DNA from: Orlajensenia flava
GTDB lineage: Bacteria > Actinomycetota > Actinomycetes > Actinomycetales > Microbacteriaceae
NCBI RefSeq assembly: GCF_004801905.1
Contig: NZ_SSSN01000012.1
Location: forward strand, 1 to 64,000
Length of the DNA: 64,000 nt
Direction: 5' to 3'
Part shown: positions 47,258 through 56,276 of the stretch, piece by piece
How positions within the stretch are numbered: position 1 is the stretch's first letter
Layout of the letters: each line of letters begins with the position of its first letter
Position numbers and translations under genes: made by a program
The notes under the pieces: generated by a model
The model's input: only the letters and a program-made list of their open reading frames with translations
Database searches by the model: none
Told to the model about the DNA's origin: nothing

Positions 47258-50014
47258 GTGCCGGGCAAGAAGCTGGTCATCGTCGAGTCGCCCACGAAGA
47301 TGAAGTCCATCGCGGGCTATCTCGGCGACGGATACGAAGTGCTCTCGAGCGTGGGGCACATCCGCGACCTCATCGAGCCGAAGAACCTCCCGCCCGAGCT
47401 GAAGAAGGGGTCGATCGGAAAGTTCTCGGTCGACGTCGACAACGGCTTCGAGCCTTACTACGTGGTCTCGACGGCGAAGAAGAAGACCGTCGCCGAGCTC
47501 AAGCGGGCCCTCAAGGATGCCGACGAACTCCTGCTCGCCACGGATGAGGACCGCGAAGGGGAGGCCATCGCCTGGCATCTCCTCCAAGAGCTCAAGCCCA
47601 AGGTCCCGGTCAGGCGCATGGTCTTCCACGAGATCACCAAGGACGCCATCCTCGCCGCCAAGGACAACACGCGGGAGCTGGATACCGCGCTCGTGGACGC
47701 ACAGGAGACGCGTCGCATCCTCGACCGCCTGTACGGGTACGAGGTCTCGCCCGTGCTGTGGCGCAAGGTGGGGCCGGGCCTCTCAGCCGGCCGCGTTCAG
47801 TCCGCAGCCACTCGGATGGTGGTCGATCGCGAACGGGAGCGCCTCGCCTTCGTCGCGGCCGGCTACTGGGATCTCGCCGCCGTGCTCAGCGCCGCGCTCG
47901 ACGGGTCCGGCACGGATGCCGAGAGCTTCGACGCGCGCCTCGCTCGGGTCGGAGGCCGTCCCGTCGCTTCCGGCAAGGACTTCGACGACCGCGGGCAGCT
48001 GACCAGCAAGGCTGTCGTGCTCGACGAGGCGGGCGCTCGCTCGCTTGCCGACGCCCTGCAGGCGGGCGTCGACTTCACCGTGTCCAAGGTCGAGTCCAAG
48101 CCGTACTCGCGTCGCCCGTCCGCTCCGTTCACCACGAGCACTCTCCAGCAGGAGGCCGCCCGCAAGCTGCGCTTCTCCGCCCGCCAGACCATGAGCGTGG
48201 CGCAGTCGCTGTACGAGAACGGGTACATCACCTATATGCGCACCGACTCGGTGTCGCTCTCGCAGCAGGCCATCGCGGCCGCCCGCAAGCAGGCCGTGAG
48301 CCTGTACGGGCCGGACAGCGTTCCCGATAAGCCGCGCGTCTACACCGGCAAATCCAAGAACGCGCAGGAGGCGCACGAGGCGATCCGGCCATCCGGTGAC
48401 ACTTTCCGCACGCCGTCCTCCCTTGCGTCGAGCCTGCACGGCAACGACTTCAAGCTCTACGACCTCATCTGGAAGCGCACGGTCGCCTCGCAGATGGCGG
48501 ATGTGAAGGGCGTCACGGCATCCGTCACCATCACCGCAGGCCCGACGGCCCCCGCAGCCGAACCGGTGGCCAGTGAGACCATGGCCGAATTCCAGGCGAG
48601 CGGCACGGTCATCACGTCGCCCGGATTCCGCGCCGCCTATGAGGAGAGCCGCGACGAGGACCGTCACGCCAGTACCGAGGCGGCCGAGTCCAAGCTTCCG
48701 CTGCTCGTCGAGGGCCAGAAGCTCGCGGTCCTACAGATCGATGCCAACGGCCACCAGACCACGCCTCCTCCCCGGTACACCGAGGCCAGCCTCGTGAAGG
48801 AGCTCGAAGCCAAGGGCATCGGCCGTCCCTCGACGTTCGCCTCGATCCTCGACACCATCTCGAATCGCGGGTACGTCGAGCACCGCGGGCAGTCGCTCGT
48901 GCCCGGGTGGATCGCGTTCCCCGTCGTTCAGCTCTTGGAGGACCATTTCGGCGACCTCGTCGAATACGACTTCACGGCCGAGATGGAGGACGACCTCGAC
49001 CTGATCGCGAGCGGGAAGGCCGATCGCGTCGACTGGCTCACCCAGTTCTATTTCGGAGACGAGCGTCACAAGGGTCTGCGACAGGTCATCGACAACCTCG
49101 GCGAGATCGACCCCCGTGCGGTCAACAGCGCGCCCATCAGCGAGAACATCACCCTGCGGTTCGGTCGCTACGGTCCCTACCTGGAGGTGACCGATCCCGA
49201 CGCCTCACCGGATGCCAAGCCGCGCATCGTCAACATCCCGCCGCAGCTCGCGCCCGACGAGCTCACCCCCGAGCGCGCGCAGCAGCTCATCGACGCCCCG
49301 GTGGTGACCGACCGCGTCATCGGTGTCAACCCCTCCAACGGCAAGCAGGTGGTGGCGAAGGACGGTCGCTTCGGCCCGTACATCACCGAGCTCGAGGCCC
49401 CGGCCGACCCGGTCGTCGATCAGCAGACCGGCGAGGTGTCGGACGATCCCGCTCCGAAGAAGGCGAAGAAGACGGCCAAGGCTCCGGTGGACAAGCCGCG
49501 CACGGCGTCCATCTTCAAGACCATGGACCTCGCCACGGTCGACCTCGACACCGCCCTACGGCTGCTCGACCTGCCGCGCGTCGTGGGCGCCGACCCCGAG
49601 TCGGGCGCCGAGATCACCGCCCAGAACGGCAAGTACGGGCCCTATCTGAAGAAGGGCACCGACTCCCGCTCCCTCACCAGTGAGGAGCAGATCTTCGACG
49701 TCGACCTGCCCGCCGCACTGGAGATCTTCGCCCAGCCCAAATACGGCGCCCGCCGCGGCGCATCGAGTTCGCTCAAGGAGTTCGAGGCCGATCCGGTCAG
49801 CGGCAAGCCGATCAAGCTGAAGGACGGTCGCTTCGGCGCCTATGTCACCGATGGCGAGACCAACGCCACGATTCCCAAGGGCGAATCGATCGACGACCTC
49901 GAGTTCGATCGCGCCGTCCAGCTCCTCGCCGACAAGCGCGCCAAGGGCCCGGCGGGGCCGAAGCGGGCGCCGGCCCGCAAGCCCGCAGTTCGCAAGGCGG
50001 CGCCGAAGAAGTGA
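47258..50014 (+). CDS. topA: DNA topoisomerase I
   Basis: 918 residues from GTG 47258, preceded by AGAGGAG. Type IA topoisomerase that relaxes negative supercoils. The TOPRIM domain has LVIVESPTK and LLATDEDREGEAIAWHL; GLSAGRVQSAATRMVVDRE and the catalytic Tyr326 in YITYMRTDSV follow. The C-terminal third has repeated DGRFGPYIT / NGKYGPYLK / DGRFGAYVT units in place of zinc fingers, and a Lys/Ala/Pro-rich tail (last 25 residues), both usual for actinobacterial enzymes. It overlaps tmk (GTGA). Confidence 0.97.
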   Translation: MPGKKLVIVESPTKMKSIAGYLGDGYEVLSSVGHIRDLIEPKNLPPELKKGSIGKFSVDVDNGFEPYYVVSTAKKKTVAELKRALKDADELLLATDEDREGEAIAWHLLQELKPKVPVRRMVFHEITKDAILAAKDNTRELDTALVDAQETRRILDRLYGYEVSPVLWRKVGPGLSAGRVQSAATRMVVDRERERLAFVAAGYWDLAAVLSAALDGSGTDAESFDARLARVGGRPVASGKDFDDRGQLTSKAVVLDEAGARSLADALQAGVDFTVSKVESKPYSRRPSAPFTTSTLQQEAARKLRFSARQTMSVAQSLYENGYITYMRTDSVSLSQQAIAAARKQAVSLYGPDSVPDKPRVYTGKSKNAQEAHEAIRPSGDTFRTPSSLASSLHGNDFKLYDLIWKRTVASQMADVKGVTASVTITAGPTAPAAEPVASETMAEFQASGTVITSPGFRAAYEESRDEDRHASTEAAESKLPLLVEGQKLAVLQIDANGHQTTPPPRYTEASLVKELEAKGIGRPSTFASILDTISNRGYVEHRGQSLVPGWIAFPVVQLLEDHFGDLVEYDFTAEMEDDLDLIASGKADRVDWLTQFYFGDERHKGLRQVIDNLGEIDPRAVNSAPISENITLRFGRYGPYLEVTDPDASPDAKPRIVNIPPQLAPDELTPERAQQLIDAPVVTDRVIGVNPSNGKQVVAKDGRFGPYITELEAPADPVVDQQTGEVSDDPAPKKAKKTAKAPVDKPRTASIFKTMDLATVDLDTALRLLDLPRVVGADPESGAEITAQNGKYGPYLKKGTDSRSLTSEEQIFDVDLPAALEIFAQPKYGARRGASSSLKEFEADPVSGKPIKLKDGRFGAYVTDGETNATIPKGESIDDLEFDRAVQLLADKRAKGPAGPKRAPARKPAVRKAAPKK

Positions 50015-50631
50015 GCGAGGGACTCTTCATCACTCTCGAGGGGGGCGACGGGTCGGGCAAGTCGACTCAGACCGCCCTGCTCGAGAGGTGGTTGACGGAT
50101 GCCGGCCGCACGGTGCTCCGCACCCGCGAGCCGGGCGGAACGGACGTCGGCCACGAGCTTCGGGAGATCGTGCTGCATCACCCCGGGGAGATCGCACCGC
50201 GCACCGAGGCACTGCTCTACGCTGCCGACCGTGCCCAGCACATCGCCACCCGGGTGCGCCCAGCGCTCGCACGCGGGGAGGTGGTCGTGCAGGACCGCTA
50301 CCTGGACTCCTCGATCGCCTATCAGGGCGCCGGACGGGTGCTGGGGGCGGGAGAGGTGCGCGAGCTGTCGCTGTGGGCGGCTGACGGTCTTCTTCCGGAC
50401 TTGACCGTCCTGCTCGACCTCGACGAGGGGGTCGCCCGAGGCAGGCTCGACGCCGCCCGCACGCGCTACGACCGCCTGGAGGCGGAGAAGGCGGAGTTCC
50501 ATGCCCGAGTGCGAGCCGCCTACCTGGAGCTGGCGACGGCCGAACCCGAGCGCTTCATCGTGATCGATGCGGCGCTCGGCGTCGACGACATCGCGGAGCG
50601 CATCCGCGCCCGCGTCGAACCGCTGATCTGA
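50011..50631 (+). CDS. tmk: Thymidylate kinase
   Basis: 206 residues. Phosphorylates dTMP to dTDP. P-loop LEGGDGSGKSTQ (9-20), the DR(Y/H) motif VVQDRYLDSSIAYQG, and the lid region FLPDLTVLLDLDEGVARGRL are visible. Start GTG 50011 overlaps the topA stop. Its link to topA and holB is the usual replication-related cluster of this group. Confidence 0.96.
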   Translation: MSEGLFITLEGGDGSGKSTQTALLERWLTDAGRTVLRTREPGGTDVGHELREIVLHHPGEIAPRTEALLYAADRAQHIATRVRPALARGEVVVQDRYLDSSIAYQGAGRVLGAGEVRELSLWAADGLLPDLTVLLDLDEGVARGRLDAARTRYDRLEAEKAEFHARVRAAYLELATAEPERFIVIDAALGVDDIAERIRARVEPLI

Positions 50632-50712
50632 CGGGTGCGGCGTGGCGGCTGCGAGCTACCCGGTCCCGCCTATGGCGCCCTGGGGCGCCACGGTGACGTC
50701 GGCCGTATCGCA

Positions 50713-50718
50713 TAGCCT
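50713..50718 (+). promoter_or_regulatory. -10 element of holB (leaderless layout)
   Basis: TAGCCT is followed by six bases and ATG 50725. No Shine-Dalgarno is visible in the six bases, so the holB message likely starts at the ATG. Confidence 0.5.
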
Positions 50719-50724
50719 TGTCGC

Positions 50725-51906
50725 ATGAGCGTGTGGACCGAGCTGAGCGGGCAACCGGCGGCCATCGAGCTCTTCCGGTCGGCGGCGACGGCGGCGTCCC
50801 ACCGTGCCGGTTCGGGTGACGCGCCCACCGATTCCGCCATGTCGCACGCCTGGCTCATCACCGGGCCGCCGGGCTCGGGTCGTTCCAACATCGCATACGC
50901 CTTCGCGGCCGCGCTCATCTCGGGCGATCCCGACGGCGATGCCGTAACGGCCGCCCAGGTCGAGGCGCGCAGTCATCCCGACCTCGCGGTTCTGAGTACA
51001 GAGGGCGTGTCGATCAAGGTCGACGACGTGCGCCAGATCGTCCGGTCGTCGGCCTACTCGCCATCCGTCGGGCGCTATCGCGTCATGGTCATCGAAGACG
51101 CGGACCGCATGCCGGAGCGCACGTCCAATGTTCTGCTCAAGGCGCTCGAGGAGCCGCCGGAGCGCACCGTCTGGATCCTCTGCGCTCCGAGCGAGGCCGA
51201 CCTCATCCCCACCATCCGGTCCCGCGTGCGCAGCGTACGGTTGCGCGTTCCGAGCGTCGATGACGTGGCGGCCCTGCTCATCGCCCGCGACGACGTGCCA
51301 CCCCCCCTCGCCGAGCAGGCGGCGCGCCACGCGCAGAGTCACATCGGCATGGCCCGACGATTGGCCACCAGCAGGGAGGCGAGAGACCGACGGGACGAGA
51401 CGCTGGTCGCTGCTCTCGGCATCCGCACCGTGACGGATGCGGTCATGGCCGCTGCGCGCCTGCTCGAGATAGCGGGTGACGACGCGAAGGCCATCACCGC
51501 CGAACGGGACGCGGAGGAGCGGCAGAAGGCGCTCCATTCTCTCGGCGTCGAACCCGGCGCGACGGTGCCCGCCGCCCTGCGCGGCCAGCTGAAGGCGCTC
51601 GAGGACGATCAGAAGCGTCGGGCCACCCGCAGCCTGCGCGATGGCATCGACCGCATCCTGGTCGACCTGTCCTCCCTCTTCCGCGACGTGCTCATGCGAC
51701 AGCTCGGACGGCAGGACTCGACCATCAACGTCGAGCTGTCCGACGGGCTCGCCGCAGCCGCATCCCTCTCGACCCCCGCGCAGACCCTGGCCTCGCTCGA
51801 CGCCATCACCGCCGCGCGCACGCGGATCGAGGGGAACGTCGCCCCGTTGCTCGCCCTCGAGGCGATGCTCATCGCCTTCCGTCGCAGAGAGGAATCCGTC
51901 TCATGA
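50725..51906 (+). CDS. holB: DNA polymerase III delta' subunit
   Basis: 393-residue clamp-loader subunit. The AAA+ domain has AWLITGPPGSGRSNIAYAFA, a P-loop with Arg in place of the usual Lys (as expected for delta', which does not hydrolyse ATP), then VDDVRQIVRSSAYSPS, VMVIEDADRMPERTSNVLLKALEEPPE and IRSRVRSVRLRVP. The zinc-binding cysteines found in many delta' proteins are not obvious. It overlaps the next gene (ATGA), which encodes an unrelated exported hydrolase. Confidence 0.93.
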   Translation: MSVWTELSGQPAAIELFRSAATAASHRAGSGDAPTDSAMSHAWLITGPPGSGRSNIAYAFAAALISGDPDGDAVTAAQVEARSHPDLAVLSTEGVSIKVDDVRQIVRSSAYSPSVGRYRVMVIEDADRMPERTSNVLLKALEEPPERTVWILCAPSEADLIPTIRSRVRSVRLRVPSVDDVAALLIARDDVPPPLAEQAARHAQSHIGMARRLATSREARDRRDETLVAALGIRTVTDAVMAAARLLEIAGDDAKAITAERDAEERQKALHSLGVEPGATVPAALRGQLKALEDDQKRRATRSLRDGIDRILVDLSSLFRDVLMRQLGRQDSTINVELSDGLAAAASLSTPAQTLASLDAITAARTRIEGNVAPLLALEAMLIAFRRREESVS

Positions 51907-53435
51907 CGCGTACCGTCCCCCGTTGGACCGCAGCGCTGGCCGCCCTGGCGGTTGCCGCGATCGTCCTCACCGGGTGCGTGCCATCCGCGAGCCGGACCTC
52001 GCCGACGTCGACGCCGACCGGCGAGACGGTCCCGGCGCAACTACAGCCCTTCTACGATCAGTCGATCACCTGGACGTCGTGCGGAGGCGGGATGCAGTGC
52101 GCGAAGGCCAAGGCGCCCCTCGACTATCGTGACCCCACGACCGGAGAGGTGGAGCTCGCCCTCGTCCGCCACCCGGCGACCGGGGAGAGGATCGGCTCCC
52201 TCCTGGTCAATCCGGGCGGTCCGGGCGGCTCGGGCTACGACTTCGTCAAGGACTCGCTCGACTACGCGGTCGACAAGAAGCTGCAGGAGCACTACGACAT
52301 CGTCGGCTTCGATCCGCGCGGCGTCGCCCGCTCCGACGGAGTCACCTGCCTGGACGCCTCCGCGATGGACCACTACCTCTACGACATCCCGGCTGGCACG
52401 CGCGGAAGCGACCAGTGGATAGCCGAGCAGGATGCGACGGCCAAGGCGTTCGCGGCAGCATGCAACGCCAAGACCGGCCCCCTCCTCGACAACGTCGACA
52501 CCGAGAGCGCGGCGCGCGACCTCGACGTCCTGCGCGCGGCACTCGGCGACAAGAAGCTCAGCTATCTCGGCTACTCCTACGGCACGTTCCTCGGTGCGAC
52601 CTACGCGGGGCTGTTCCCCGACAAGGCCGGACGGATGGTGCTCGACGGCGCCCTCGACCCGGCAACGAACAACTTCGACGTGACGAAGGAGCAGGCCAAG
52701 GGATTCGAGAGTGCCCTGCGCGCCTATCTCGCCGACTGCCTCGGCGACTCCTCGTCCTGTCCGTTCTCCGGATCGGTCGACGGCGCGATGCAGACCATCT
52801 CCAAGCTGCTCGCGTCGGTGGAGGCGGGCCCGATCCGAGGCGGCGACGGACGGATGCTCGGTGCCAACACGCTGACGACGGCCATCATCTACCCGCTCTA
52901 CTCGAAGGAGGGCTGGCCGGCCCTCAGCAAGATGTTCGACTCCGTGCTCGCCGGTGATGCCGACACGGCGTTCTACTACGCGGACCAGTACAACGGACGG
53001 CAGGACGACGGCAGCTACAAGGACAATTCGACCGAGGCGTTCATGGCCGTGAACTGCATGGACTACAGCTACAACGACGACCCGAACGCGATGCGCGCGC
53101 AGGCCACTGAGCTCGCCGCCGCCGCGCCCGTCATCGGACCGTACTTCGGCTACGGCGACATCGCCTGCGCCAACTGGCCGTATGCGACCCGCGCCGAGCG
53201 CACGGAGATCCACGCGAAGGGCGCGCCGCCGATCCTGGTCGTCGGGACAACCAACGACCCCGCGACCCCGTACGTGTGGGCGCAGGCGCTCGCGAAGCAA
53301 CTCGATTCCGGCGTGCTGGTCACCTACAAGGGCGAGGGCCACACGGCTTACAACAAGTCGAACAGCTGCGTGAACGATGCCGTCGACACGTTCCTGCTCA
53401 CCGGGAAACCGCCGGCGTCCGACCCGAACTGCTGA
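51903..53435 (+). CDS. Alpha/beta hydrolase lipoprotein (tripeptidyl aminopeptidase-like)
   Basis: 510 residues with a lipoprotein signal ending LTGCVPS, so predicted to be on the outer face of the membrane. LVNPGGPGGSGYDF, the nucleophile motif GYSYGTFLGA (Ser near 224), and the TAP-like C-terminal region PPILVVGTTNDPATPYVWAQAL with YKGEGHTAY (acid and His) are typical of SCO7095/SlpE tripeptidyl aminopeptidases. A cysteine pair near AVNCMDYS and IACANWP may form a disulphide. It overlaps holB by four bases and is followed by a terminator hairpin. Confidence 0.9.
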   Translation: MTRTVPRWTAALAALAVAAIVLTGCVPSASRTSPTSTPTGETVPAQLQPFYDQSITWTSCGGGMQCAKAKAPLDYRDPTTGEVELALVRHPATGERIGSLLVNPGGPGGSGYDFVKDSLDYAVDKKLQEHYDIVGFDPRGVARSDGVTCLDASAMDHYLYDIPAGTRGSDQWIAEQDATAKAFAAACNAKTGPLLDNVDTESAARDLDVLRAALGDKKLSYLGYSYGTFLGATYAGLFPDKAGRMVLDGALDPATNNFDVTKEQAKGFESALRAYLADCLGDSSSCPFSGSVDGAMQTISKLLASVEAGPIRGGDGRMLGANTLTTAIIYPLYSKEGWPALSKMFDSVLAGDADTAFYYADQYNGRQDDGSYKDNSTEAFMAVNCMDYSYNDDPNAMRAQATELAAAAPVIGPYFGYGDIACANWPYATRAERTEIHAKGAPPILVVGTTNDPATPYVWAQALAKQLDSGVLVTYKGEGHTAYNKSNSCVNDAVDTFLLTGKPPASDPNC

Positions 53436-53466
53436 GCGAGCGCAGGAGCGCAACCGCAGACGAGAG

Positions 53467-53491
53467 AAGCCCCGGCGTGATGCCGGGGCTT
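53467..53491. terminator. Hairpin terminator after the peptidase gene
   Basis: AAGCCCCGGC (53467-53476), a five-base loop and GCCGGGGCTT (53482-53491); perfect ten-base stem with A/T ends. It separates the rightward hydrolase gene from the leftward tRNA-Thr. Confidence 0.8.
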
Positions 53492-53498
53492 ATGCAAG

Positions 53499-53571
53499 GG
53501 CCGCCTCCGGGAATCGAACCCGGGACCTATTCATTACGAGTGAATCGCTCTGCCGACTGAGCTAAGGCGGC
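53499..53571 (-). tRNA. tRNA-Thr (anticodon CGT)
   Basis: The complement folds as a 73-base cloverleaf: acceptor GCCGCCT/AGGCGGC, D arm TAGCTCAGTCGGCAGAGC, anticodon stem ATTCA/TGAAT with loop CTCGTAA (anticodon CGT), T arm GTCCCGGGTTCGATTCCCGG. The discriminator base reads C, which is unusual, but the arms are all perfect. Confidence 0.94.
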
Positions 53572-53652
53572 GTCGTGCTCTCACGGCTCACGCCGGATTG
53601 CACAGTAGGAAAGCATACCGGGTTCGCGCGACGGCCTCGAACCGGGCCCCGC

Positions 53653-53658
53653 TACGCT
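53653..53658 (+). promoter_or_regulatory. -10 element of the oxidoreductase gene (leaderless layout)
   Basis: TACGCT is followed by six bases and ATG 53665, with no Shine-Dalgarno in between. Confidence 0.45.
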
Positions 53659-53664
53659 CGAGAC

Positions 53665-54648
53665 ATGACGGATGCGCTGCGCTGGGGAATTCTTGCAACG
53701 GGCGGAATCGCCCACATGTTCACGAGCGACCTGGTGGCGAACGGCTTCACCGTGCAGGCCGTCGGCTCTCGGAGCCAGGAGTCGGCCGACGCGTTCGCCG
53801 CGGAGTTCGACATCCCCCATGCGCATGCCGATTACGCAGCCCTGGCCGCGGACCCCGAGGTAGACATCATCTACGTGTCGACACCGCATCCGTTCCATGC
53901 CGAGCACGCGACACTCGCGCTGAACGCCGGCAAGCACGTTCTGGTCGAGAAGCCGTTCACCATCAACGCCGAGGAGGCCGAGGCCGTCATCCGGCTCGCC
54001 CGAGAGAAGAACCTGCTGGTCCTGGAGGCCATGTGGACGCGCTGGCTTCCGCACATGGTGCGCATCCGCGAGATCATCGCCGCCGGAACGCTCGGCGATG
54101 TCCGCACCCTCATCGCCGACCACACGCAGGACCTGCCCGACGACCCGGGCCACCGCCTCAACGACCTCGCCCTCGGAGGCGGCGCCCTGCTCGACCTCGG
54201 CATCTACCCCATCTCGTTCTCCTTCGACCTGTTCGGCGAGCCCGAGACCGTGCAAGCGGTGGCCACGTTCAAGGAGACGGGGGCGGATGCCCAGGTCGCC
54301 ACCCTGTTCCGTTACTCGGGCGATCAGGTCGCGTCGACCCTCTCGGCCAGCGACACCGCCGGACCGAACGCCGCGATGGTGCTGGGAACGGATGCGCGCA
54401 TCGAGATCGACGGCGTCTGGTACAGCCCGACGACCTTCCGTGTGGTGAAGCCGGACGGCGAGGTCCTCGAGAGCTTCACGGCGGAGGTGACCGGCCGTGG
54501 CATGCAGTTCCAGGCAGCCGAGGCCGAGCGGCTGATCGCCGCGGGGCGCATCTCAGGCGACATCCTCTCGACCGACGAGACGCTCGCCATCATGCGCACC
54601 CTCGACACGATCCGCGACCAGATCGGCCTGCGCTACCCGGGCGAGTGA
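53665..54648 (+). CDS. Gfo/Idh/MocA family oxidoreductase
   Basis: 327 residues. The N-terminal Rossmann domain has RWGILATGGIAHMFTSDL and DIIYVSTPHPFHAEHA followed by GKHVLVEKPFTINAEEA, the EKP motif of the family with its catalytic lysine. LLDLGIYPISFSFDLFGEPE is the C-terminal domain entry. Substrate class (sugar or inositol) cannot be told. ATG 53665 matches the usual N-terminus and the TACGCT element. Confidence 0.93.
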   Translation: MTDALRWGILATGGIAHMFTSDLVANGFTVQAVGSRSQESADAFAAEFDIPHAHADYAALAADPEVDIIYVSTPHPFHAEHATLALNAGKHVLVEKPFTINAEEAEAVIRLAREKNLLVLEAMWTRWLPHMVRIREIIAAGTLGDVRTLIADHTQDLPDDPGHRLNDLALGGGALLDLGIYPISFSFDLFGEPETVQAVATFKETGADAQVATLFRYSGDQVASTLSASDTAGPNAAMVLGTDARIEIDGVWYSPTTFRVVKPDGEVLESFTAEVTGRGMQFQAAEAERLIAAGRISGDILSTDETLAIMRTLDTIRDQIGLRYPGE

Positions 54649-54695
54649 GGCCGCGAGCAATGCTCGTGTTCCGAGGATTCCCAGAGTCGGCCGCG

Positions 54696-54701
54696 TAGGC
54701 T
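54696..54701 (+). promoter_or_regulatory. -10 element of the carboxypeptidase gene
   Basis: TAGGCT ends nine bases before ATG 54711. The predicted transcript has at most a few untranslated bases. Confidence 0.4.
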
Positions 54702-54710
54702 ACCGCGGTC

Positions 54711-56141
54711 ATGACCGAACCCGAGCCAACGTCCGAACGTCCGGGCATCAGTCGACTCTTCCGCGAGCACCGCCGTGCGTGGGTCGTCGCCGGCGTCGCC
54801 GCGGTGTTCGCGCTCCTGGCGGGTGGAGCAATCGCCGCGGGAGCAGCGACGGTGCCGCCCCCCGGAGTCGCCGCAGCCGCCTCGACGACAGGGACGACTG
54901 CACCGACGGCGACCGCGAGACCCGTCGCCGCCAACCCCACCGTCAGCAGGCTGCGCACGTGCTCCGTATCCGCTCAGGCGGCGGATGGCCGGCTCGCCCA
55001 GATGCAGGCGCAGGTGCGCAACGCCACCACGGGCGAGTTGCTCTTCGACCGCGGTGGCAGCACCCCGTCGCGCGCGGCGAGCGTCATGAAGGTGCTCACG
55101 TCGGCCGCAGCACTCGACGTCCTCGGCCCGGACTACCGCGCTACCACGACGGTCGTGAAGGGCTCGAGTCCCGGTTCGGTCGTACTCGTCGGGGGCGGTG
55201 ACCTCACCCTCTCCCGACTGCCGGGCGGACAGCACTCCACCTACGACGGCGTGGCGCACCTCGACGACCTGGCGCGACAGGTGAAGGCGGCGTGGAGCGC
55301 CGACCCGTCCAATCCTCCGCTGACGACGCTCGTGCTGGATTCCTCGTTCTTCAGCGGTCCGGAGTGGCAACCGAGTTGGAACACCAAGGAGCAGGGTGAC
55401 GGCTACATGCCGCACATCGCGGCTCTCGAGGTCGACGGGGACCGCGACAACCCCGCGCGAGCGACATCCCCCCGGAGTGACGACCCCGTCGGGCGCGCCG
55501 GTCAGGCCTTCGCCGACGAGCTCGGCGTGAGCGACGTTCAACGCGGACCGGCGCCAGCGGGAGCCGCTCAGCTGGGATTCGTGCAGTCTCCGACGGTCGC
55601 CTCGCTCATTCAGCAGGCGCTCATCGTCTCGGACAACACGATCGCCGAGATGCTCGGACGCCTGACAGCCATCAAGGCAGGAACCGGCAGCGACTTCGGG
55701 TCCATCAACGCCGCCGTCGTGGCCGCCCTCGGCTCGTACGGCATCGACACGACCGGCATCCACGTCGCCGACGGATCGGGTCTCTCCGACGACAACGCCA
55801 TTCCGCCGAACTACCTGACGCAGCTCTTCGTCAAGATCAACGCCCGCACGGGCGACCTCGGCGTCATCTTCGACGGCCTGCCGATCGCCGGCAAGACGGG
55901 ATCGCTCTCCTACAGCGACCGCTTCACCGGCGACGCGGCGGTCGCGGATGGATCCGTCTTCGCCAAGACCGGATGGATCGACACCGGCTACACCCTCTCG
56001 GGCGTCATCCACTCCTCCGACGGCACCCCGCTCACGTTCGCCGTCTATGCCCTCGGAGACGTCGGCGATGACGCCAAGACCGCCATCGACCTGCTCACGG
56101 CGGCGTTCTACCGATGCGGTGACGACCTCTCGAACAACTGA
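54711..56141 (+). CDS. dacB: D-alanyl-D-alanine carboxypeptidase/endopeptidase (PBP4 type, S13)
   Basis: 476 residues. A signal anchor (about 24-47) is followed by a Thr/Ala/Pro-rich linker and the S13 domain: SxxK in SVMKVLTSAAAL (Ser near 124), SDN in VSDNTIAEMLGR, and KTG in IAGKTGSLSYS. It trims peptidoglycan stem peptides outside the membrane. FFSGPEWQPSW in the middle is also typical of the DacB family. The gene stands alone; 135 bases separate it from the peptidase gene next to it. Confidence 0.93.
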   Translation: MTEPEPTSERPGISRLFREHRRAWVVAGVAAVFALLAGGAIAAGAATVPPPGVAAAASTTGTTAPTATARPVAANPTVSRLRTCSVSAQAADGRLAQMQAQVRNATTGELLFDRGGSTPSRAASVMKVLTSAAALDVLGPDYRATTTVVKGSSPGSVVLVGGGDLTLSRLPGGQHSTYDGVAHLDDLARQVKAAWSADPSNPPLTTLVLDSSFFSGPEWQPSWNTKEQGDGYMPHIAALEVDGDRDNPARATSPRSDDPVGRAGQAFADELGVSDVQRGPAPAGAAQLGFVQSPTVASLIQQALIVSDNTIAEMLGRLTAIKAGTGSDFGSINAAVVAALGSYGIDTTGIHVADGSGLSDDNAIPPNYLTQLFVKINARTGDLGVIFDGLPIAGKTGSLSYSDRFTGDAAVADGSVFAKTGWIDTGYTLSGVIHSSDGTPLTFAVYALGDVGDDAKTAIDLLTAAFYRCGDDLSNN

Positions 56142-56276
56142 CGGTGCCCTGGGCCTTCCAGGAGGCCGGAGTGACGGGGACCTGGTGAACGTGAATCAGG
56201 CGATCGCCGTGGAGTCAGGCGGAAATGGCCCATTTCGGCCTGACGCGCGGCCGTTCTCCTGCGCCAGAATCGAGCC